Source of the DNA: Paenibacillus tyrphae
GTDB lineage: Bacteria; Bacillota; Bacilli; Paenibacillales; NBRC-103111
DNA: 64,000 nucleotides
Assembly (NCBI RefSeq): GCF_000722545.1
Contig: NZ_JNVM01000004.1
Span: forward strand, 124,001 to 188,000
Direction: 5' to 3'
Shown here one piece after another: positions 17,249-26,213 of the stretch. The notes under the pieces are model-generated. The model was not told the origin of the DNA. It did not search any database and worked only from the letters and a program-made list of their open reading frames with translations. Position numbers and translations under genes: made by a program. The stretch's first letter is position 1, and every line of letters begins with the position of its first letter.

Positions 17249-18037
17249 ATGGCGCTGATTACGGAAACGAGTCTGCGCAGCCGGCTGGCGCAGGGGCTCC
17301 CGAATCCGTATCCGATTGCGGCCGGGGACCTGCTGACGCCGGCGGCCAATGATTTTCTGAAAAGCCGGGGCATCGCCATTCAGCGTCTGAAGGCCGAAGC
17401 TCCGGCGGCCTTGCCTGTGGAGCCGGCGCCCAAAGCGCCGCTCCTTCCCGTCGGCGTCTCGGGCCGGCACGTGCATCTGTCGCCGGAGCATGTCGAGGCG
17501 CTGTTCGGCGAAGGCTACCAGCTTACCCCGCTGAAGGAGCTGTCGCAGCCCGGACAATTTGCCGCACAGGAAACGGTTACGCTGATCGGTCCGAAGGGTG
17601 TTCTGCAGAACGTGCGCATTCTCGGACCTTCGCGCGGGGTGTCCCAGGTGGAGATATCCCGGACGGACGGCTTTGCGCTCGGCGTGAAGCCTCCTGTCCG
17701 GCTGTCGGGCGATCTGGAAGGTACGCCCGGCATTACGATGGCCGGCCCGAAGGGCGCGGTCGTGCTGACCCAGGGCTTGATCGTCGCCAAAAACCATGTC
17801 CATATGTCGCCTGACGACGCTCAGAGGCTTGAGGTGTCCGACGGGGACCGCATCATCCTGCAAACCCGCGGCGACCGGCCGCTGGCGTTTATGGATGTTG
17901 TGGTCCGGGTGAATCCGCGCTATGCGCTTGACGTTCATCTCGATACGGACGAAGCGAACGCCGCTCAATTGAACACCGGAGATACGGTGCAAATGATCGG
18001 CAAAAACGGCGTCTTCACGCGTGCGGAAAGGGGGTAG
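17249..18037 (+). CDS. pduL: PduL-type phosphotransacylase (EutD role) with N-terminal extension
   Basis: 262 residues, about 50 more than usual PduL. The two metal-binding motifs are GRHVHLS (72-78) and KNHVHMSPDDA (about 181-191). It should turn acetyl-CoA into acetyl-phosphate, recycling CoA inside the compartment. The extra N-terminal part (residues 4-47) has a motif, LITETSLR then AAGDLLTPAANDFLKSRGIA, that is also found at the C-terminus of the next gene product and resembles the segment known from EutT/EutQ-type proteins. A Pro/Ala linker joins it to the catalytic part. It starts five bases after eutM. Confidence 0.88.
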   Translation: MALITETSLRSRLAQGLPNPYPIAAGDLLTPAANDFLKSRGIAIQRLKAEAPAALPVEPAPKAPLLPVGVSGRHVHLSPEHVEALFGEGYQLTPLKELSQPGQFAAQETVTLIGPKGVLQNVRILGPSRGVSQVEISRTDGFALGVKPPVRLSGDLEGTPGITMAGPKGAVVLTQGLIVAKNHVHMSPDDAQRLEVSDGDRIILQTRGDRPLAFMDVVVRVNPRYALDVHLDTDEANAAQLNTGDTVQMIGKNGVFTRAERG

Positions 18038-18043
18038 CGAAAG

Positions 18044-18907
18044 TTGGAGATCAAACCGATGATCGAATCGATCGTCCGTGAGCTTGTGCAGGCGATGCAG
18101 GCGGAGCAGGCGAAAAAGCCCAAAGTGCTGTATCTGTTTTGCGACAGCACCGCGCACGAGGCGTTCACGGACCATTTTATATTGCTCAAAAACAGCGGAA
18201 TCTGCTACGATATGCTGTTTCTCGACGGAGAAACATCTTCATGGCTCGGCCTGCATAAAATCGAATGCGCCGGTCCGGGCAAAATCATTGCCGCCGACGA
18301 ATATGCGCCCGCGCCGCTGGAGCTGCCGCTCGAATACGACGGCATCGTCATTCCCGAGATCGATGTGGACAATGCCGCGCGGGCCGCGCAGGGGCTGAAA
18401 GGGACCGTGAAGGCGGAGATTTTGTTTTCCGCGCTCGTCCTGAATAAGTTCGTGCTGATCGGGGACGATATACCCGGATTGAAACGGGCGGACCGGCGTA
18501 CGCTGAAAACGCTGACGCTGCCGAAGCCTTACATCAAGCTGTTCGAGCGCTATAAGCGCGAGCTTGCGGCCCTCGGCGCGGAGTTCGCTCCGCAGAAGCT
18601 GCTGGCGGAAGCGGTCGTGCGCAAATGCGGCGTGGCGCAGCACCAGACGGGTAACGAGGCGCCGGCTCGCGGTACATCGTCGCCGGAAGCGGCCGGTGGT
18701 GCTCATTCCGAAGTCGCTAACGTCAGTACGACAGCGGCAGGCAGCTCCGTGTTCGAAGGTAAGCTGCTGACCGCCGAATGGGTGAAGCGGCAGACGGATA
18801 CCGCGCCGGACGTGCGGAAGCTGATCCTTGGTAAGGGAACGATCGTTTCGCCGCTGGCGGCGGACTTGCTGAAGGAGAAAGACGTCGCGGTCCAGTATGC
18901 GGAGTAA
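18044..18907 (+). CDS. BMC-operon protein of unknown function with encapsulation-like helix
   Basis: 287 residues. Residues 1-22 (MIESIVRELVQAMQAEQ core) form an amphipathic helix like cargo-targeting peptides. Residues 27-190 look like an alpha/beta, flavodoxin- or Rossmann-like domain (KVLYLFCDST, YDGIVIPEIDVDNAARAAQG, KFVLIGDDIPG). A low-complexity Ala/Ser linker (about 205-235) leads to a C-terminal module (LLTAEWVKR, GTIVSPLAADLLKEKDVAVQ) shared with the N-terminus of the preceding PduL. Similar unnamed genes occur in Firmicute eut loci. I cannot name the reaction; a flavoprotein or cobalamin-related role is a guess. Start ATG/TTG choice: TTG 18044 follows AAAGGGGG-like SD and the stop of pduL by six bases. 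Confidence 0.7.
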   Translation: MEIKPMIESIVRELVQAMQAEQAKKPKVLYLFCDSTAHEAFTDHFILLKNSGICYDMLFLDGETSSWLGLHKIECAGPGKIIAADEYAPAPLELPLEYDGIVIPEIDVDNAARAAQGLKGTVKAEILFSALVLNKFVLIGDDIPGLKRADRRTLKTLTLPKPYIKLFERYKRELAALGAEFAPQKLLAEAVVRKCGVAQHQTGNEAPARGTSSPEAAGGAHSEVANVSTTAAGSSVFEGKLLTAEWVKRQTDTAPDVRKLILGKGTIVSPLAADLLKEKDVAVQYAE

Positions 18908-18920
18908 AGGGTGAAGTCCT

Positions 18921-19202
18921 ATGTTTATGGGGAAAGTGATCGGCAGCGTGTGGGCCACGCAGAAGGAAGAAGGCATGGACAACCTGAAGCTTATGGTCGT
19001 CCAGCCGATCGATTTCAAGGACCGCGAAGCGGGGCAGCCGGTTATCGCCGCAGACCGCATCGGAGCGGGCGTCGGCGAGAATGTGATCGTGTCCCGGGGA
19101 AGTCCGGCCCGCGTGCTGTTCAGCGGTAAAATGGTGCCCATCGACGCCATGATCGTCGGCATTGTAGACAGCTTCGAAGTCGGCGACGACAGCGGCGGTT
19201 AG
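18921..19202 (+). CDS. eutN: pentameric vertex shell protein EutN/CcmL
   Basis: 93 residues. GKVIGSVWATQKEEGMDNLK and DRIGAGVGENVIVSRGSPAR are characteristic of the EutN/CcmL OB-fold proteins that cap the vertices of microcompartments; the C-terminus VDAMIVGIVDSFE-like strand is present (PIDAMIVGIVDSFEVGDD). Either of two Met codons (18921, 18927) could start it; GGGTGAAG lies upstream of the first. Nine bases separate it from eutS. Confidence 0.93.
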   Translation: MFMGKVIGSVWATQKEEGMDNLKLMVVQPIDFKDREAGQPVIAADRIGAGVGENVIVSRGSPARVLFSGKMVPIDAMIVGIVDSFEVGDDSGG

Positions 19203-19211
19203 GAGGAGCGT

Positions 19212-19553
19212 ATGGAACAGGAGAAACAGCGGGTCATTCAGGAATATGTGCCCGGCAAACAACTTACGCTCGCGCATGTTATCGCCAACCCCGATCCCGT
19301 ACTGTATACGAAACTCGGGATCGAGAAGGCGAGCGCGATCGGCATTCTGACGTTGACGCCGACGGAAACGGCGATCATCGCGGCGGATATTGCCACGAAA
19401 GCGGCGAACGTCGATATCGGCTATTTGGACCGCTTCACCGGCTCTCTGGTCATCGTAGGCGACGTATCCGCGGTCGAAATGGCCATCGAATCGGTCAACG
19501 AATTTTTACACGAGAAGCTGAAATTTTCAATCGCTCCTTTGACGAGGTCGTAA
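19212..19553 (+). CDS. eutS: permuted BMC shell protein EutS/PduU
   Basis: 113 residues. The N-terminal strand [18 protein letters not shown] marks the circularly permuted BMC fold of EutS/PduU, followed by [19 protein letters not shown] and [20 protein letters not shown]. The family forms bent or barrel-capped hexamers. TAGGAGGAG lies directly before ATG 19212. It is three bases from eutP. Confidence 0.95.
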   Translation: MEQEKQRVIQEYVPGKQLTLAHVIANPDPVLYTKLGIEKASAIGILTLTPTETAIIAADIATKAANVDIGYLDRFTGSLVIVGDVSAVEMAIESVNEFLHEKLKFSIAPLTRS

Positions 19554-19556
19554 GCG

Positions 19557-19997
19557 ATGCGTAAAGTCATGATCATCGGCGCTGTGGGCGCCGGCAAATC
19601 GACGTTGGTCAAAGCGCTCATGGGCGAGCAGGCAGCGGCGGTCAAAACGCAAAGCCTCGTATTCCACGACTGGCTGATCGATACGCCGGGCGAATACAGC
19701 GAGAATCCGCTCTACTATCGTTCGCTGATGGCGACATCGCATCAAGCGGCGGCGATTTTGCTCATACAGGACGCGACCCGCGAGCGGAACTATTTTCCGC
19801 CCGGGTTTGCAGGGGGCTTTCCGATTCCGGCCATCGGGGCCGTTACGAAAATCGATCACCCGAAGGCCGATCCGGACCGGGCAGTCTCGCTGCTCCGGTC
19901 ATCGCTGCCTCAAGGCGAGATCCTTTTGACGTCGGCGGCCGGCGGCGAAGGCATCGCAGAGCTGAAGGAGCTGCTGCTGGGCATCGTGAACCGATAG
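19557..19997 (+). CDS. eutP: EutP/PduV-type small GTPase-like protein
   Basis: 146 residues. Walker A GAVGAGKSTL is at residues 8-17, switch-like DTPGEYSEN at about 43, and AVTKID (the NKxD equivalent) at about 97. Salmonella EutP has acetate kinase activity, and PduV of this family localises to compartments and filaments. An acetate kinase role would finish the pathway from acetyl-phosphate to ATP. A 155-base gap follows before the sensor kinase. Confidence 0.9.
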   Translation: MRKVMIIGAVGAGKSTLVKALMGEQAAAVKTQSLVFHDWLIDTPGEYSENPLYYRSLMATSHQAAAILLIQDATRERNYFPPGFAGGFPIPAIGAVTKIDHPKADPDRAVSLLRSSLPQGEILLTSAAGGEGIAELKELLLGIVNR

Positions 19998-20152
19998 CTT
20001 CGAGCGTGTAGCAATGGGTACGAAAGGGAAACCTACCGGGAAGCGCAGGATAGAGGAAGAAATTCACTTGTGTAAGGGCTTTCTTCGCAGCGCGGTTTGT
20101 GTGACAATAAAATCGATGCATGTACAAATCGATACGTCGTGAGGGATTGCTT

Positions 20153-21595
20153 ATGCCATCGATTGCCGAACTGTGCGCGGAGCGCACCCTTTTATCTGAA
20201 GAAGAAGTGGAAGTTATTATAGATTTATCGCGACATTTGCAATTGTTCGCCGACGTGTTCCAGTCGGACGTGTTCATCGACTGTCCGCTTGCGGATCAAG
20301 GCACGGCGCTCGTCGTTGCCGAGGCCCAGCCGACGACGGCTCCGTCGCTCTACCGCTCGTCGGTGGTCGGCATGCACGCTTATGCGCACAACGAGCCGGC
20401 CGTCATGTTTTGCCTGCTGTCCGGCCAGCCGGTCATCGGTTCCCGCGGGATATCTCAGGAGCAGATCGCCATGCGGCAAAATGTCGTCCCGATCCGGGCC
20501 AAAAACGGCCGCGTGATCGGCGTGCTGATCATGGAGCAGGACATTTCGGAGATTGTCGAGCAGGAAAAAAACGTGGAGCGGCTGCGCGAAACGACGGAGC
20601 AGCTCAGCGAAACACTGCTTGCGGTCGCTTTATCGGAAAGCAGCGTCCAATCGCTCATGCATGAGGGCATCGTGCTGTTCGACGGGCAGGCGCATATCAC
20701 CTATACGAACCCGCGAGCCCGGGAAATGCTGCAGGAGATCGGGCACAGCGGCGTGCCGGAAGGCTCAAGTCTGGTCGAGCTGTTTTACGGCAAGCTTGAT
20801 CGCGCTTCATTGCTCGCGCCGACCGGAATCGTCCGTCAGGAGCTTGTGATCGGGCATGTCGCGTTAGAGCTGAAAACCGTCTCGATTAACCGGCAGCAGC
20901 AGGGAGCCCTTGGGCTGATGCTGATCCGGGATATTTCGGACTTGAAGGAAAAAGAGAAGCAGCTCGTCATTAAATCGGCTGTCATCAAGGAGATTCACCA
21001 CAGGGTCAAAAACAATCTGCAGACCGTCTCCAGCCTGCTCCGGCTGCAAATGCGCCGCACGAAGCTGGACGAGGTCGAGAAAATATACCGCGACAGCATC
21101 AACCGCATCAACAGCATCGCCGTCATCCACGAGATGCTGGCCTACGACGGGCTGGAAACGATCCAATTCAACGACGTGCTGGATCGCATCGCTAAAAATG
21201 TCGTCTCCTCCACGGCCAAACCGGATCAAGCGATACGCATCTCCATTTCGGGGGATACCCTGACGCTGCCGTCCGACATGGCCACCACGCTGGCGCTCGT
21301 CTCCAACGAGCTCGTGCAAAATTGCGTGACGCATGCGTTCATCGACCGCGAGCAGGGAGACATTCGGATCTCGCTGTATTGCAGCGGTCAAATCGTCCGC
21401 ATGGAGGTAGCGGATAACGGCATCGGGCTGCCCGTAGCGGGCGATACCGCCCGCAAAGGCCATCTCGGGTTGAAAATAACGGAAACGCTCGTGCGCGAAA
21501 ATCTCGGAGGCCTCCTGCAGATGGCTTCCACCGGGGAAGGCACACAGGTTACGATTACGTTCCCGCTTTTCCCGGCCGAGCCGAAACCGATCTAA
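20153..21595 (+). CDS. eutW: ethanolamine sensor histidine kinase EutW
   Basis: 480 residues, no membrane segments, so cytosolic. The N-terminal half (1-150) is an input region and a PAS-like segment follows (about 165-260). HisKA_2 phosphoacceptor IKEIHHRVKNNLQTVSSLLR carries His282/His283. The ATPase domain has N-box ELVQNCVTHAF and DNGIGLP. In Enterococcus, EutW senses ethanolamine and phosphorylates the ANTAR protein EutV. ATG 20153 with GTGAGGG upstream is preferred over ATG 20120. A weak extended -10 (TGTGACAAT, 20100-20108) may give it a separate promoter, which would allow basal sensor production below the leader terminator. Confidence 0.92.
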   Translation: MPSIAELCAERTLLSEEEVEVIIDLSRHLQLFADVFQSDVFIDCPLADQGTALVVAEAQPTTAPSLYRSSVVGMHAYAHNEPAVMFCLLSGQPVIGSRGISQEQIAMRQNVVPIRAKNGRVIGVLIMEQDISEIVEQEKNVERLRETTEQLSETLLAVALSESSVQSLMHEGIVLFDGQAHITYTNPRAREMLQEIGHSGVPEGSSLVELFYGKLDRASLLAPTGIVRQELVIGHVALELKTVSINRQQQGALGLMLIRDISDLKEKEKQLVIKSAVIKEIHHRVKNNLQTVSSLLRLQMRRTKLDEVEKIYRDSINRINSIAVIHEMLAYDGLETIQFNDVLDRIAKNVVSSTAKPDQAIRISISGDTLTLPSDMATTLALVSNELVQNCVTHAFIDREQGDIRISLYCSGQIVRMEVADNGIGLPVAGDTARKGHLGLKITETLVRENLGGLLQMASTGEGTQVTITFPLFPAEPKPI

Positions 21596-21648
21596 ACGTC
21601 GCTGATCAAGCGGCGTCATATTCGTCGGACTTATGAGGAGGTGTCAGG

Positions 21649-22242
21649 ATGAAGAACTCGATCGTCGTCGTGGATGACGACCCGATCATTCGAATGGATA
21701 TCCGTGAAATGCTGGAGGAAGAAGGCTATGCGGTGGCAGGGGAAGCGAAGAACGGCGAGGAAGCGATCGAGCTCGTCGCCGCGCTCAAGCCCGACCTGGT
21801 CATTATGGATGTGAAAATGCCGGTGATGAACGGCATCAAAGCGTCCCGCATCATTCGCAGTCTGCATGACACGGAAACATCCGTCCTGCTGCTGACGGCG
21901 TACAGCCAGAAAGAGCTGGTGCAGGACGCTCGCAGTGCGGGGGTTGCCGCTTATTTGGTCAAACCGGTATCGGAGGAGGATTTGATCCCGGCGGTCGAAA
22001 TTGCGCTCAGTCAGAAGGAAAGGATCGACTCGCTCAAAAAAGACCTGGAGCAGCTCAAGCAGTCGATCGAGGAGCGGAAACGGATCGAAAAAGCGAAAGG
22101 GATCGTCATGAAAACCTTCGCGCTGGATGAAGAAGAAGCGTACCGGAAAATGCGCGCCGCCTCAATGGCGGAAAGCATGCCGCTGATCAAGCTGGCGGAT
22201 GGAATATTGAAGGACGGACCGCAGCGCTGGTTCGGTCCTTGA
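21649..22242 (+). CDS. eutV: ANTAR response regulator EutV
   Basis: 197 residues. The receiver domain (1-120) has Asp9/Asp10, phospho-acceptor Asp54 in VIMDVKMPV and Lys in YLVKPVSEED. A coiled coil (about 125-150) leads into the ANTAR domain (RIEKAKGIVMKTFALDEEEAYRKMR as its helices). Once phosphorylated, such proteins dimerise and bind paired hexaloop hairpins in nascent RNA, preventing terminator formation. The leader before eutL holds a matching site. AGGAGG precedes ATG 21649. Confidence 0.94.
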   Translation: MKNSIVVVDDDPIIRMDIREMLEEEGYAVAGEAKNGEEAIELVAALKPDLVIMDVKMPVMNGIKASRIIRSLHDTETSVLLLTAYSQKELVQDARSAGVAAYLVKPVSEEDLIPAVEIALSQKERIDSLKKDLEQLKQSIEERKRIEKAKGIVMKTFALDEEEAYRKMRAASMAESMPLIKLADGILKDGPQRWFGP

Positions 22243-22261
22243 AAGAGCGGTGAGCGGACGC

Positions 22262-23740
22262 ATGGAGCCACAATGGATTACCAGCGTAGGCATCGATATC
22301 GGCACGAGCACGACCAAAATGATCGTCAGCCGTCTGAAGCTGGTGCGGACGTCAGGCGCGCTCAGTCTTCCCCGCTTTGATATCGCGCAGCGGGAATTGA
22401 TCTACGCGAGCCCGATCCACAGCACGCCGCTGCTCGGCGAAGACGAGGTGGATGCGGAGCGGATCTGGGTCATTCTGACCGAAGAGTACGAGCAGGCAGG
22501 CGTCCGGCCGGAAGAGTTGAAATCGGGCGCGGTGATCATCACCGGCGAGACGGCGACGAAAGCGAACGCGCGCCGGATCGTGCACCTGCTGGCCGAGCGG
22601 TCCGGGGATTTCGTCGTCGCGACGGCCGGAGCCGACCTCGAAGGACTGCTGGCCGGCAAAGGCGCCGGAGCGGATCGCCGCTCGCTGGAGGTGCGCGGCG
22701 CCGTCGCCAATATCGATATCGGCGGAGGGACGGCCAATGCGGCTGTGTTTTACCGAGGAAAAGCGGTCGGCACGGTGACGTATCATATCGGCGGACGCCT
22801 AATCGAGCTGAACGCCGGGGGGACGGTGACGAGTGTCTCGCCGTCGATCCGCCCATGGCTGGAGGCTGCCGGATACCGGCTGGAGCCGGGGCATACCGTC
22901 AGCTACGCGCTACTTGAGGACCTGTGCCGGGCGATGAGCCTCGCCATGCTCGACGATTTGGCGGGCATGACGGCTCCCGAAGAGCGCGATGCGGTTCGCA
23001 AGCTGACGCTGGGTGCTCCGCTGCCGCAAGTGCAGCCGATCGAAGAATGGACGGTATCCGGCGGTATCGGACGCCTGATGGAGGAAGCGAAGCCGCAGAG
23101 CTTGGCCGAAGCCGCCAAGCACGGCGATATCGGACCGCTGCTGGCGCATACGCTTAAAGCATGCGCCGCGCGGTATCCGATCCGGCTGGCGGTGCCCGAG
23201 CAGACCGTCCGGGCGACGGTTATCGGAGCGGGCATGCAGAGCACGGAGATCAGTGGAGCTACCGTTCATCTGGACCCTACGCTGCTGCCGATCCGCAACC
23301 TCCCGGTGTGCAAGCTGGAGCTGACGCTTTCGCTGCTCGAACAGCCGGCCTCGCTTGCCGCGGCCGTCGGGCAGACGATGCAGAGCGGCGCAGCCTTGTT
23401 TGAGCGGGACGCTTCGCCGCCGTTTGCGCTGGCTTTGGCCGGGCTCGAACATTGCGGCTACGCCTCACTGCAGCGGTTGGCCGACCGGCTGAGCGAAAGC
23501 TTCGCCGATTATTTTCCGGACAGCCGGGTGATGGTCGTCGTTTGCGACACCGATATCGCCAAGGCGCTCGGCCAATCGCTCGAAAAACGGTTAAAAGAAC
23601 GGACGAAGATTGTGTGCATCGATCAGATCAAGGTCGAGCACGGTGACTATATCGATTTAGGGGAACCGATTGCGGGCATTATGATTCCCGTGGTCGTCAA
23701 GACGCTGGCGTTTCATGGCAGAGAGGGGGACCGACATTGA
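22262..23740 (+). CDS. eutA: ethanolamine ammonia-lyase reactivating factor EutA
   Basis: 492 residues. The actin/HSP70-like ATPase motif VGIDIGTSTTKMIVSR is at the N-terminus, and VANIDIGGGTANAAVF and SGGIGRLM are further phosphate-binding loops. It exchanges damaged cobalamin in EutBC using ATP. The start could also be GTG 22250; neither has a strong SD. The stop overlaps the start of eutB by four bases, so translation is probably coupled. Confidence 0.92.
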   Translation: MEPQWITSVGIDIGTSTTKMIVSRLKLVRTSGALSLPRFDIAQRELIYASPIHSTPLLGEDEVDAERIWVILTEEYEQAGVRPEELKSGAVIITGETATKANARRIVHLLAERSGDFVVATAGADLEGLLAGKGAGADRRSLEVRGAVANIDIGGGTANAAVFYRGKAVGTVTYHIGGRLIELNAGGTVTSVSPSIRPWLEAAGYRLEPGHTVSYALLEDLCRAMSLAMLDDLAGMTAPEERDAVRKLTLGAPLPQVQPIEEWTVSGGIGRLMEEAKPQSLAEAAKHGDIGPLLAHTLKACAARYPIRLAVPEQTVRATVIGAGMQSTEISGATVHLDPTLLPIRNLPVCKLELTLSLLEQPASLAAAVGQTMQSGAALFERDASPPFALALAGLEHCGYASLQRLADRLSESFADYFPDSRVMVVVCDTDIAKALGQSLEKRLKERTKIVCIDQIKVEHGDYIDLGEPIAGIMIPVVVKTLAFHGREGDRH

Positions 23741-25098
23741 AGCTGAAAACCGCTTTACTCGGCAAAACATTTCAATTTCGCGATTTAAAAGACGTGATGG
23801 CCAAGGCTAACGAAGAAAAATCCGGAGATCAGCTTGCCGGGATTGCGGCCGAGGATGCTAAGGAACGGATGGCGGCCAAGCTGGTGCTGTCCGAGCTGAC
23901 GTTGGCCGACATTCGCAACCATCCGCTGCTGCCGCCGGAAACCGATGAAGTATCACGAATCATCGAGGAAGGCGTCAACGAGAAAATCTACGCGGAAATC
24001 CACAACTGGACCGTAGCCGAGCTGCGCGAAACGCTGCTGCGGCACGAGACGGGCAATTCCGAAATACGCCGCATCAGCCGGGGGCTTACCAGCGAAATGG
24101 TAGCGGCCGCCGCCAAGCTGATGAGCAACCTCGATTTGATGCAGGCGGCGTCCAAGATGGAAGTGACGACCCACTGCAACATTACGATCGGGCAGAAGGG
24201 CGTGCTCGCGGGTCGGGCCCAGCCGAATCACCCGACGGATAACATCCAAGGCATGAAAGCGTCTTTGTTCGAAGCGCTAAGCTACGGAATCGGGGATGCC
24301 GTCCTTGGCATCAATCCCGTCATCGATTCGGCGGATAGCGTGAAGGAGCTGTTGAACGCGACCAAAGAAGTGATGACCAAGTGGCAGATTCCGACCCAAA
24401 ACTGCGTGCTCGCGCATGTGAAAACGCAGATGCGGGCGATCCGGCAGGGCGCTCCCGCCGATATGGTGTTCCAAAGCTTGGCGGGCACCGAAGCCGGCAA
24501 CAAAGCGTTCGGCATCGATGTCGCCCTGCTCGACGAGGCGGACGACCTGATCCGGCGCGACGGGACGGGAACCGGGCCGAATCTGTGGTATTTCGAGACG
24601 GGGCAGGGCTCCGAGCTGTCCGCCGAGGCGCATTACGGCATCGACCAGGTGACGCTCGAATCGCGGTGCTACGCGCTTGCCAGGAAATATAACCCGTTCA
24701 TGGTCAACACGGTTGTCGGCTTCATCGGGCCGGAATATTTGTACGATTCGAAGCAGGTTATCCGCGCCGGACTGGAAGATCATTTCATGGGCAAGCTGCA
24801 GCAGCTGCCGATGGGCGTGGACGTCTGCTACACGAACCATATGAAAGCGGACCAGAACGATATGGACAATTTGTCCGTGCTGCTGACCTCCGCCGGCGTC
24901 AACTTCGTCATCGGCGTGGCGATGGCGGACGACTGCATGCTGAATTACCAGTCCACGAGCTTTCACGATATCGCCACGCTGCGGGAAATGATGGGGCGCC
25001 GCCCCGCGCCGGAATTCGAGCGCTGGTTGGTCAAGATGGGCATTATGGAAAACGGCCGCCTGACCCCGCTGGCTGGGGACCCGACATTGTTTATGTAA
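23737..25098 (+). CDS. eutB: ethanolamine ammonia-lyase large subunit EutB
   Basis: 453 residues, the normal length for EutB. Blocks MEVTTHCNITIGQKGVLAGR, QPNHPTDNIQGMKA and GLEDHFMGKLQQLPMGVDVC are typical of the TIM-barrel subunit that holds adenosylcobalamin and splits ethanolamine to acetaldehyde and ammonia. It starts at TTG 23737 with GAGAGGGG six bases upstream; the codon overlaps the eutA stop. Glu/Asp residues of the substrate site appear in the conserved blocks. No truncation. Confidence 0.96.
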   Translation: MKLKTALLGKTFQFRDLKDVMAKANEEKSGDQLAGIAAEDAKERMAAKLVLSELTLADIRNHPLLPPETDEVSRIIEEGVNEKIYAEIHNWTVAELRETLLRHETGNSEIRRISRGLTSEMVAAAAKLMSNLDLMQAASKMEVTTHCNITIGQKGVLAGRAQPNHPTDNIQGMKASLFEALSYGIGDAVLGINPVIDSADSVKELLNATKEVMTKWQIPTQNCVLAHVKTQMRAIRQGAPADMVFQSLAGTEAGNKAFGIDVALLDEADDLIRRDGTGTGPNLWYFETGQGSELSAEAHYGIDQVTLESRCYALARKYNPFMVNTVVGFIGPEYLYDSKQVIRAGLEDHFMGKLQQLPMGVDVCYTNHMKADQNDMDNLSVLLTSAGVNFVIGVAMADDCMLNYQSTSFHDIATLREMMGRRPAPEFERWLVKMGIMENGRLTPLAGDPTLFM

Positions 25099-25134
25099 TC
25101 ATTCGTACAGCGCTGCGAGAGGAGGAGAGAAGCG

Positions 25135-26112
25135 ATGACCATTTCATTGGACCGGCTCGTCGAGCAAGTGATGGCGGAGCTGGAGAAGAAGCTTGGAGCG
25201 AATGCGAACGGCTTGTCAGGCGAAAAAGAGCCGTCAACTCCTAAAGGCACAGCGGGCGCAGGCGATTCAAAGCAAAGCACGGCCTCAAGCACGGGGGGCG
25301 GAAGCCAGGAGCATACACGCCAATCTTCTGCGATGGACGCCGGGTCCCATGCGGAGGAGCCCAGTATCCTCGGCTTCGGTGAAGAGGCAGCGCATAATGT
25401 CCCGAATCCGAAGTGGGCCGAGGGCATGAACGAGCTGCTGGCCAACACGCCCGCGCGGATTGGCGTATGGCGGGCGGGAACGCGGCCGCTGACCCGGGAA
25501 ATGCTCAAATTCCGCTGCGATCACGCCGCCGCCGTCGATTCCATTTACGGTGAGGCTAATCAGGCGGTGCTCGACGAATTCGGCATGTTTACCGTGGAGA
25601 CGCGCTACGGGAACACCGAAAATTATTTGAAGCGCCCGGACATGGGCCGGATCGTGACGGACGAGGGCGTAGAGCTGATCCGCAAGCAGTGCGTTATGAA
25701 GCCGCAGGTGCAGGTGGTCGTCTCGGACGGCTTGAGCGCCAACGCGGTCGATGCCAATTTGCGCGACGTCTATCCGTCCTTGCTGGATTCGCTCGAGGCC
25801 TACGGCTTGAAAACCGGCACCCCGTTTTTCGTGCGCGGCGGACGCGTTGCCGTTATGGACCAGATCGGCGAGCTGCTGCAGCCGGAGGTGCTCGTGCTCT
25901 TGATCGGCGAGCGGCCCGGACTCGTGTCGTCGAAATCGATGAGCGCTTATATGTGCTTCCGTCCCCGGCAGGGAACGGTGGAAAGCGACCGCACCGTCGT
26001 CTCCAACATTCACCGCGGCGGCACGCCTCCGGTCGAAGCGGGAGCCCACATCGGCACGATCCTGAAAAAAATGATTGAACAGCAAGCAAGCGGGGTCCGG
26101 TTGGAAATCTAA
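25135..26112 (+). CDS. eutC: ethanolamine ammonia-lyase small subunit EutC
   Basis: 325 residues. Residues 3-20 (ISLDRLVEQVMAELEKKL) form an amphipathic helix, the expected encapsulation peptide. Residues 20-90 are a Ser/Gly/Thr/Glu-rich linker, longer than in enterobacteria. The catalytic part follows: PARIGVWRAGTRPLTREMLK, then DGLSANAVD and LVSSKSMSAYMCFRPR of the cobalamin-binding Rossmann fold. GAGAGGAGGAG precedes ATG 25135. With EutB it makes the lyase. Confidence 0.95.
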   Translation: MTISLDRLVEQVMAELEKKLGANANGLSGEKEPSTPKGTAGAGDSKQSTASSTGGGSQEHTRQSSAMDAGSHAEEPSILGFGEEAAHNVPNPKWAEGMNELLANTPARIGVWRAGTRPLTREMLKFRCDHAAAVDSIYGEANQAVLDEFGMFTVETRYGNTENYLKRPDMGRIVTDEGVELIRKQCVMKPQVQVVVSDGLSANAVDANLRDVYPSLLDSLEAYGLKTGTPFFVRGGRVAVMDQIGELLQPEVLVLLIGERPGLVSSKSMSAYMCFRPRQGTVESDRTVVSNIHRGGTPPVEAGAHIGTILKKMIEQQASGVRLEI

Positions 26113-26114
26113 TA

Positions 26115-26128
26115 GGAAAACGCTTGCA
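26115..26128. promoter_or_regulatory. candidate CcpA cre site before the permease genes
   Basis: GGAAAACGCTTGCA matches TGAAARCGYTTTCA at 12 of 14 positions, just after the eutC stop. It may act as a roadblock or mark a separate promoter for the permease pair; no clear -35/-10 was found. Confidence 0.45.
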
Positions 26129-26213
26129 AAAAAAGACATGTTCGCAGACGAACCCGCATAACCGTGAAAGAGAGCTTGCCAATCCAATGCGCCGGGGAGG
26201 GAGGTGAGACTGC

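Noticed and set aside
18044..18907. Assignment as EutT cobalamin adenosyltransferase
   Set aside because: The Cys/His metal motif of EutT is missing; only the small shared tail module resembles it.
19998..20152. Cobalamin riboswitch before eutW, as in some Firmicute eut loci
   Set aside because: No B12-box-like sequence or matching fold was seen in this gap or elsewhere in the operon.
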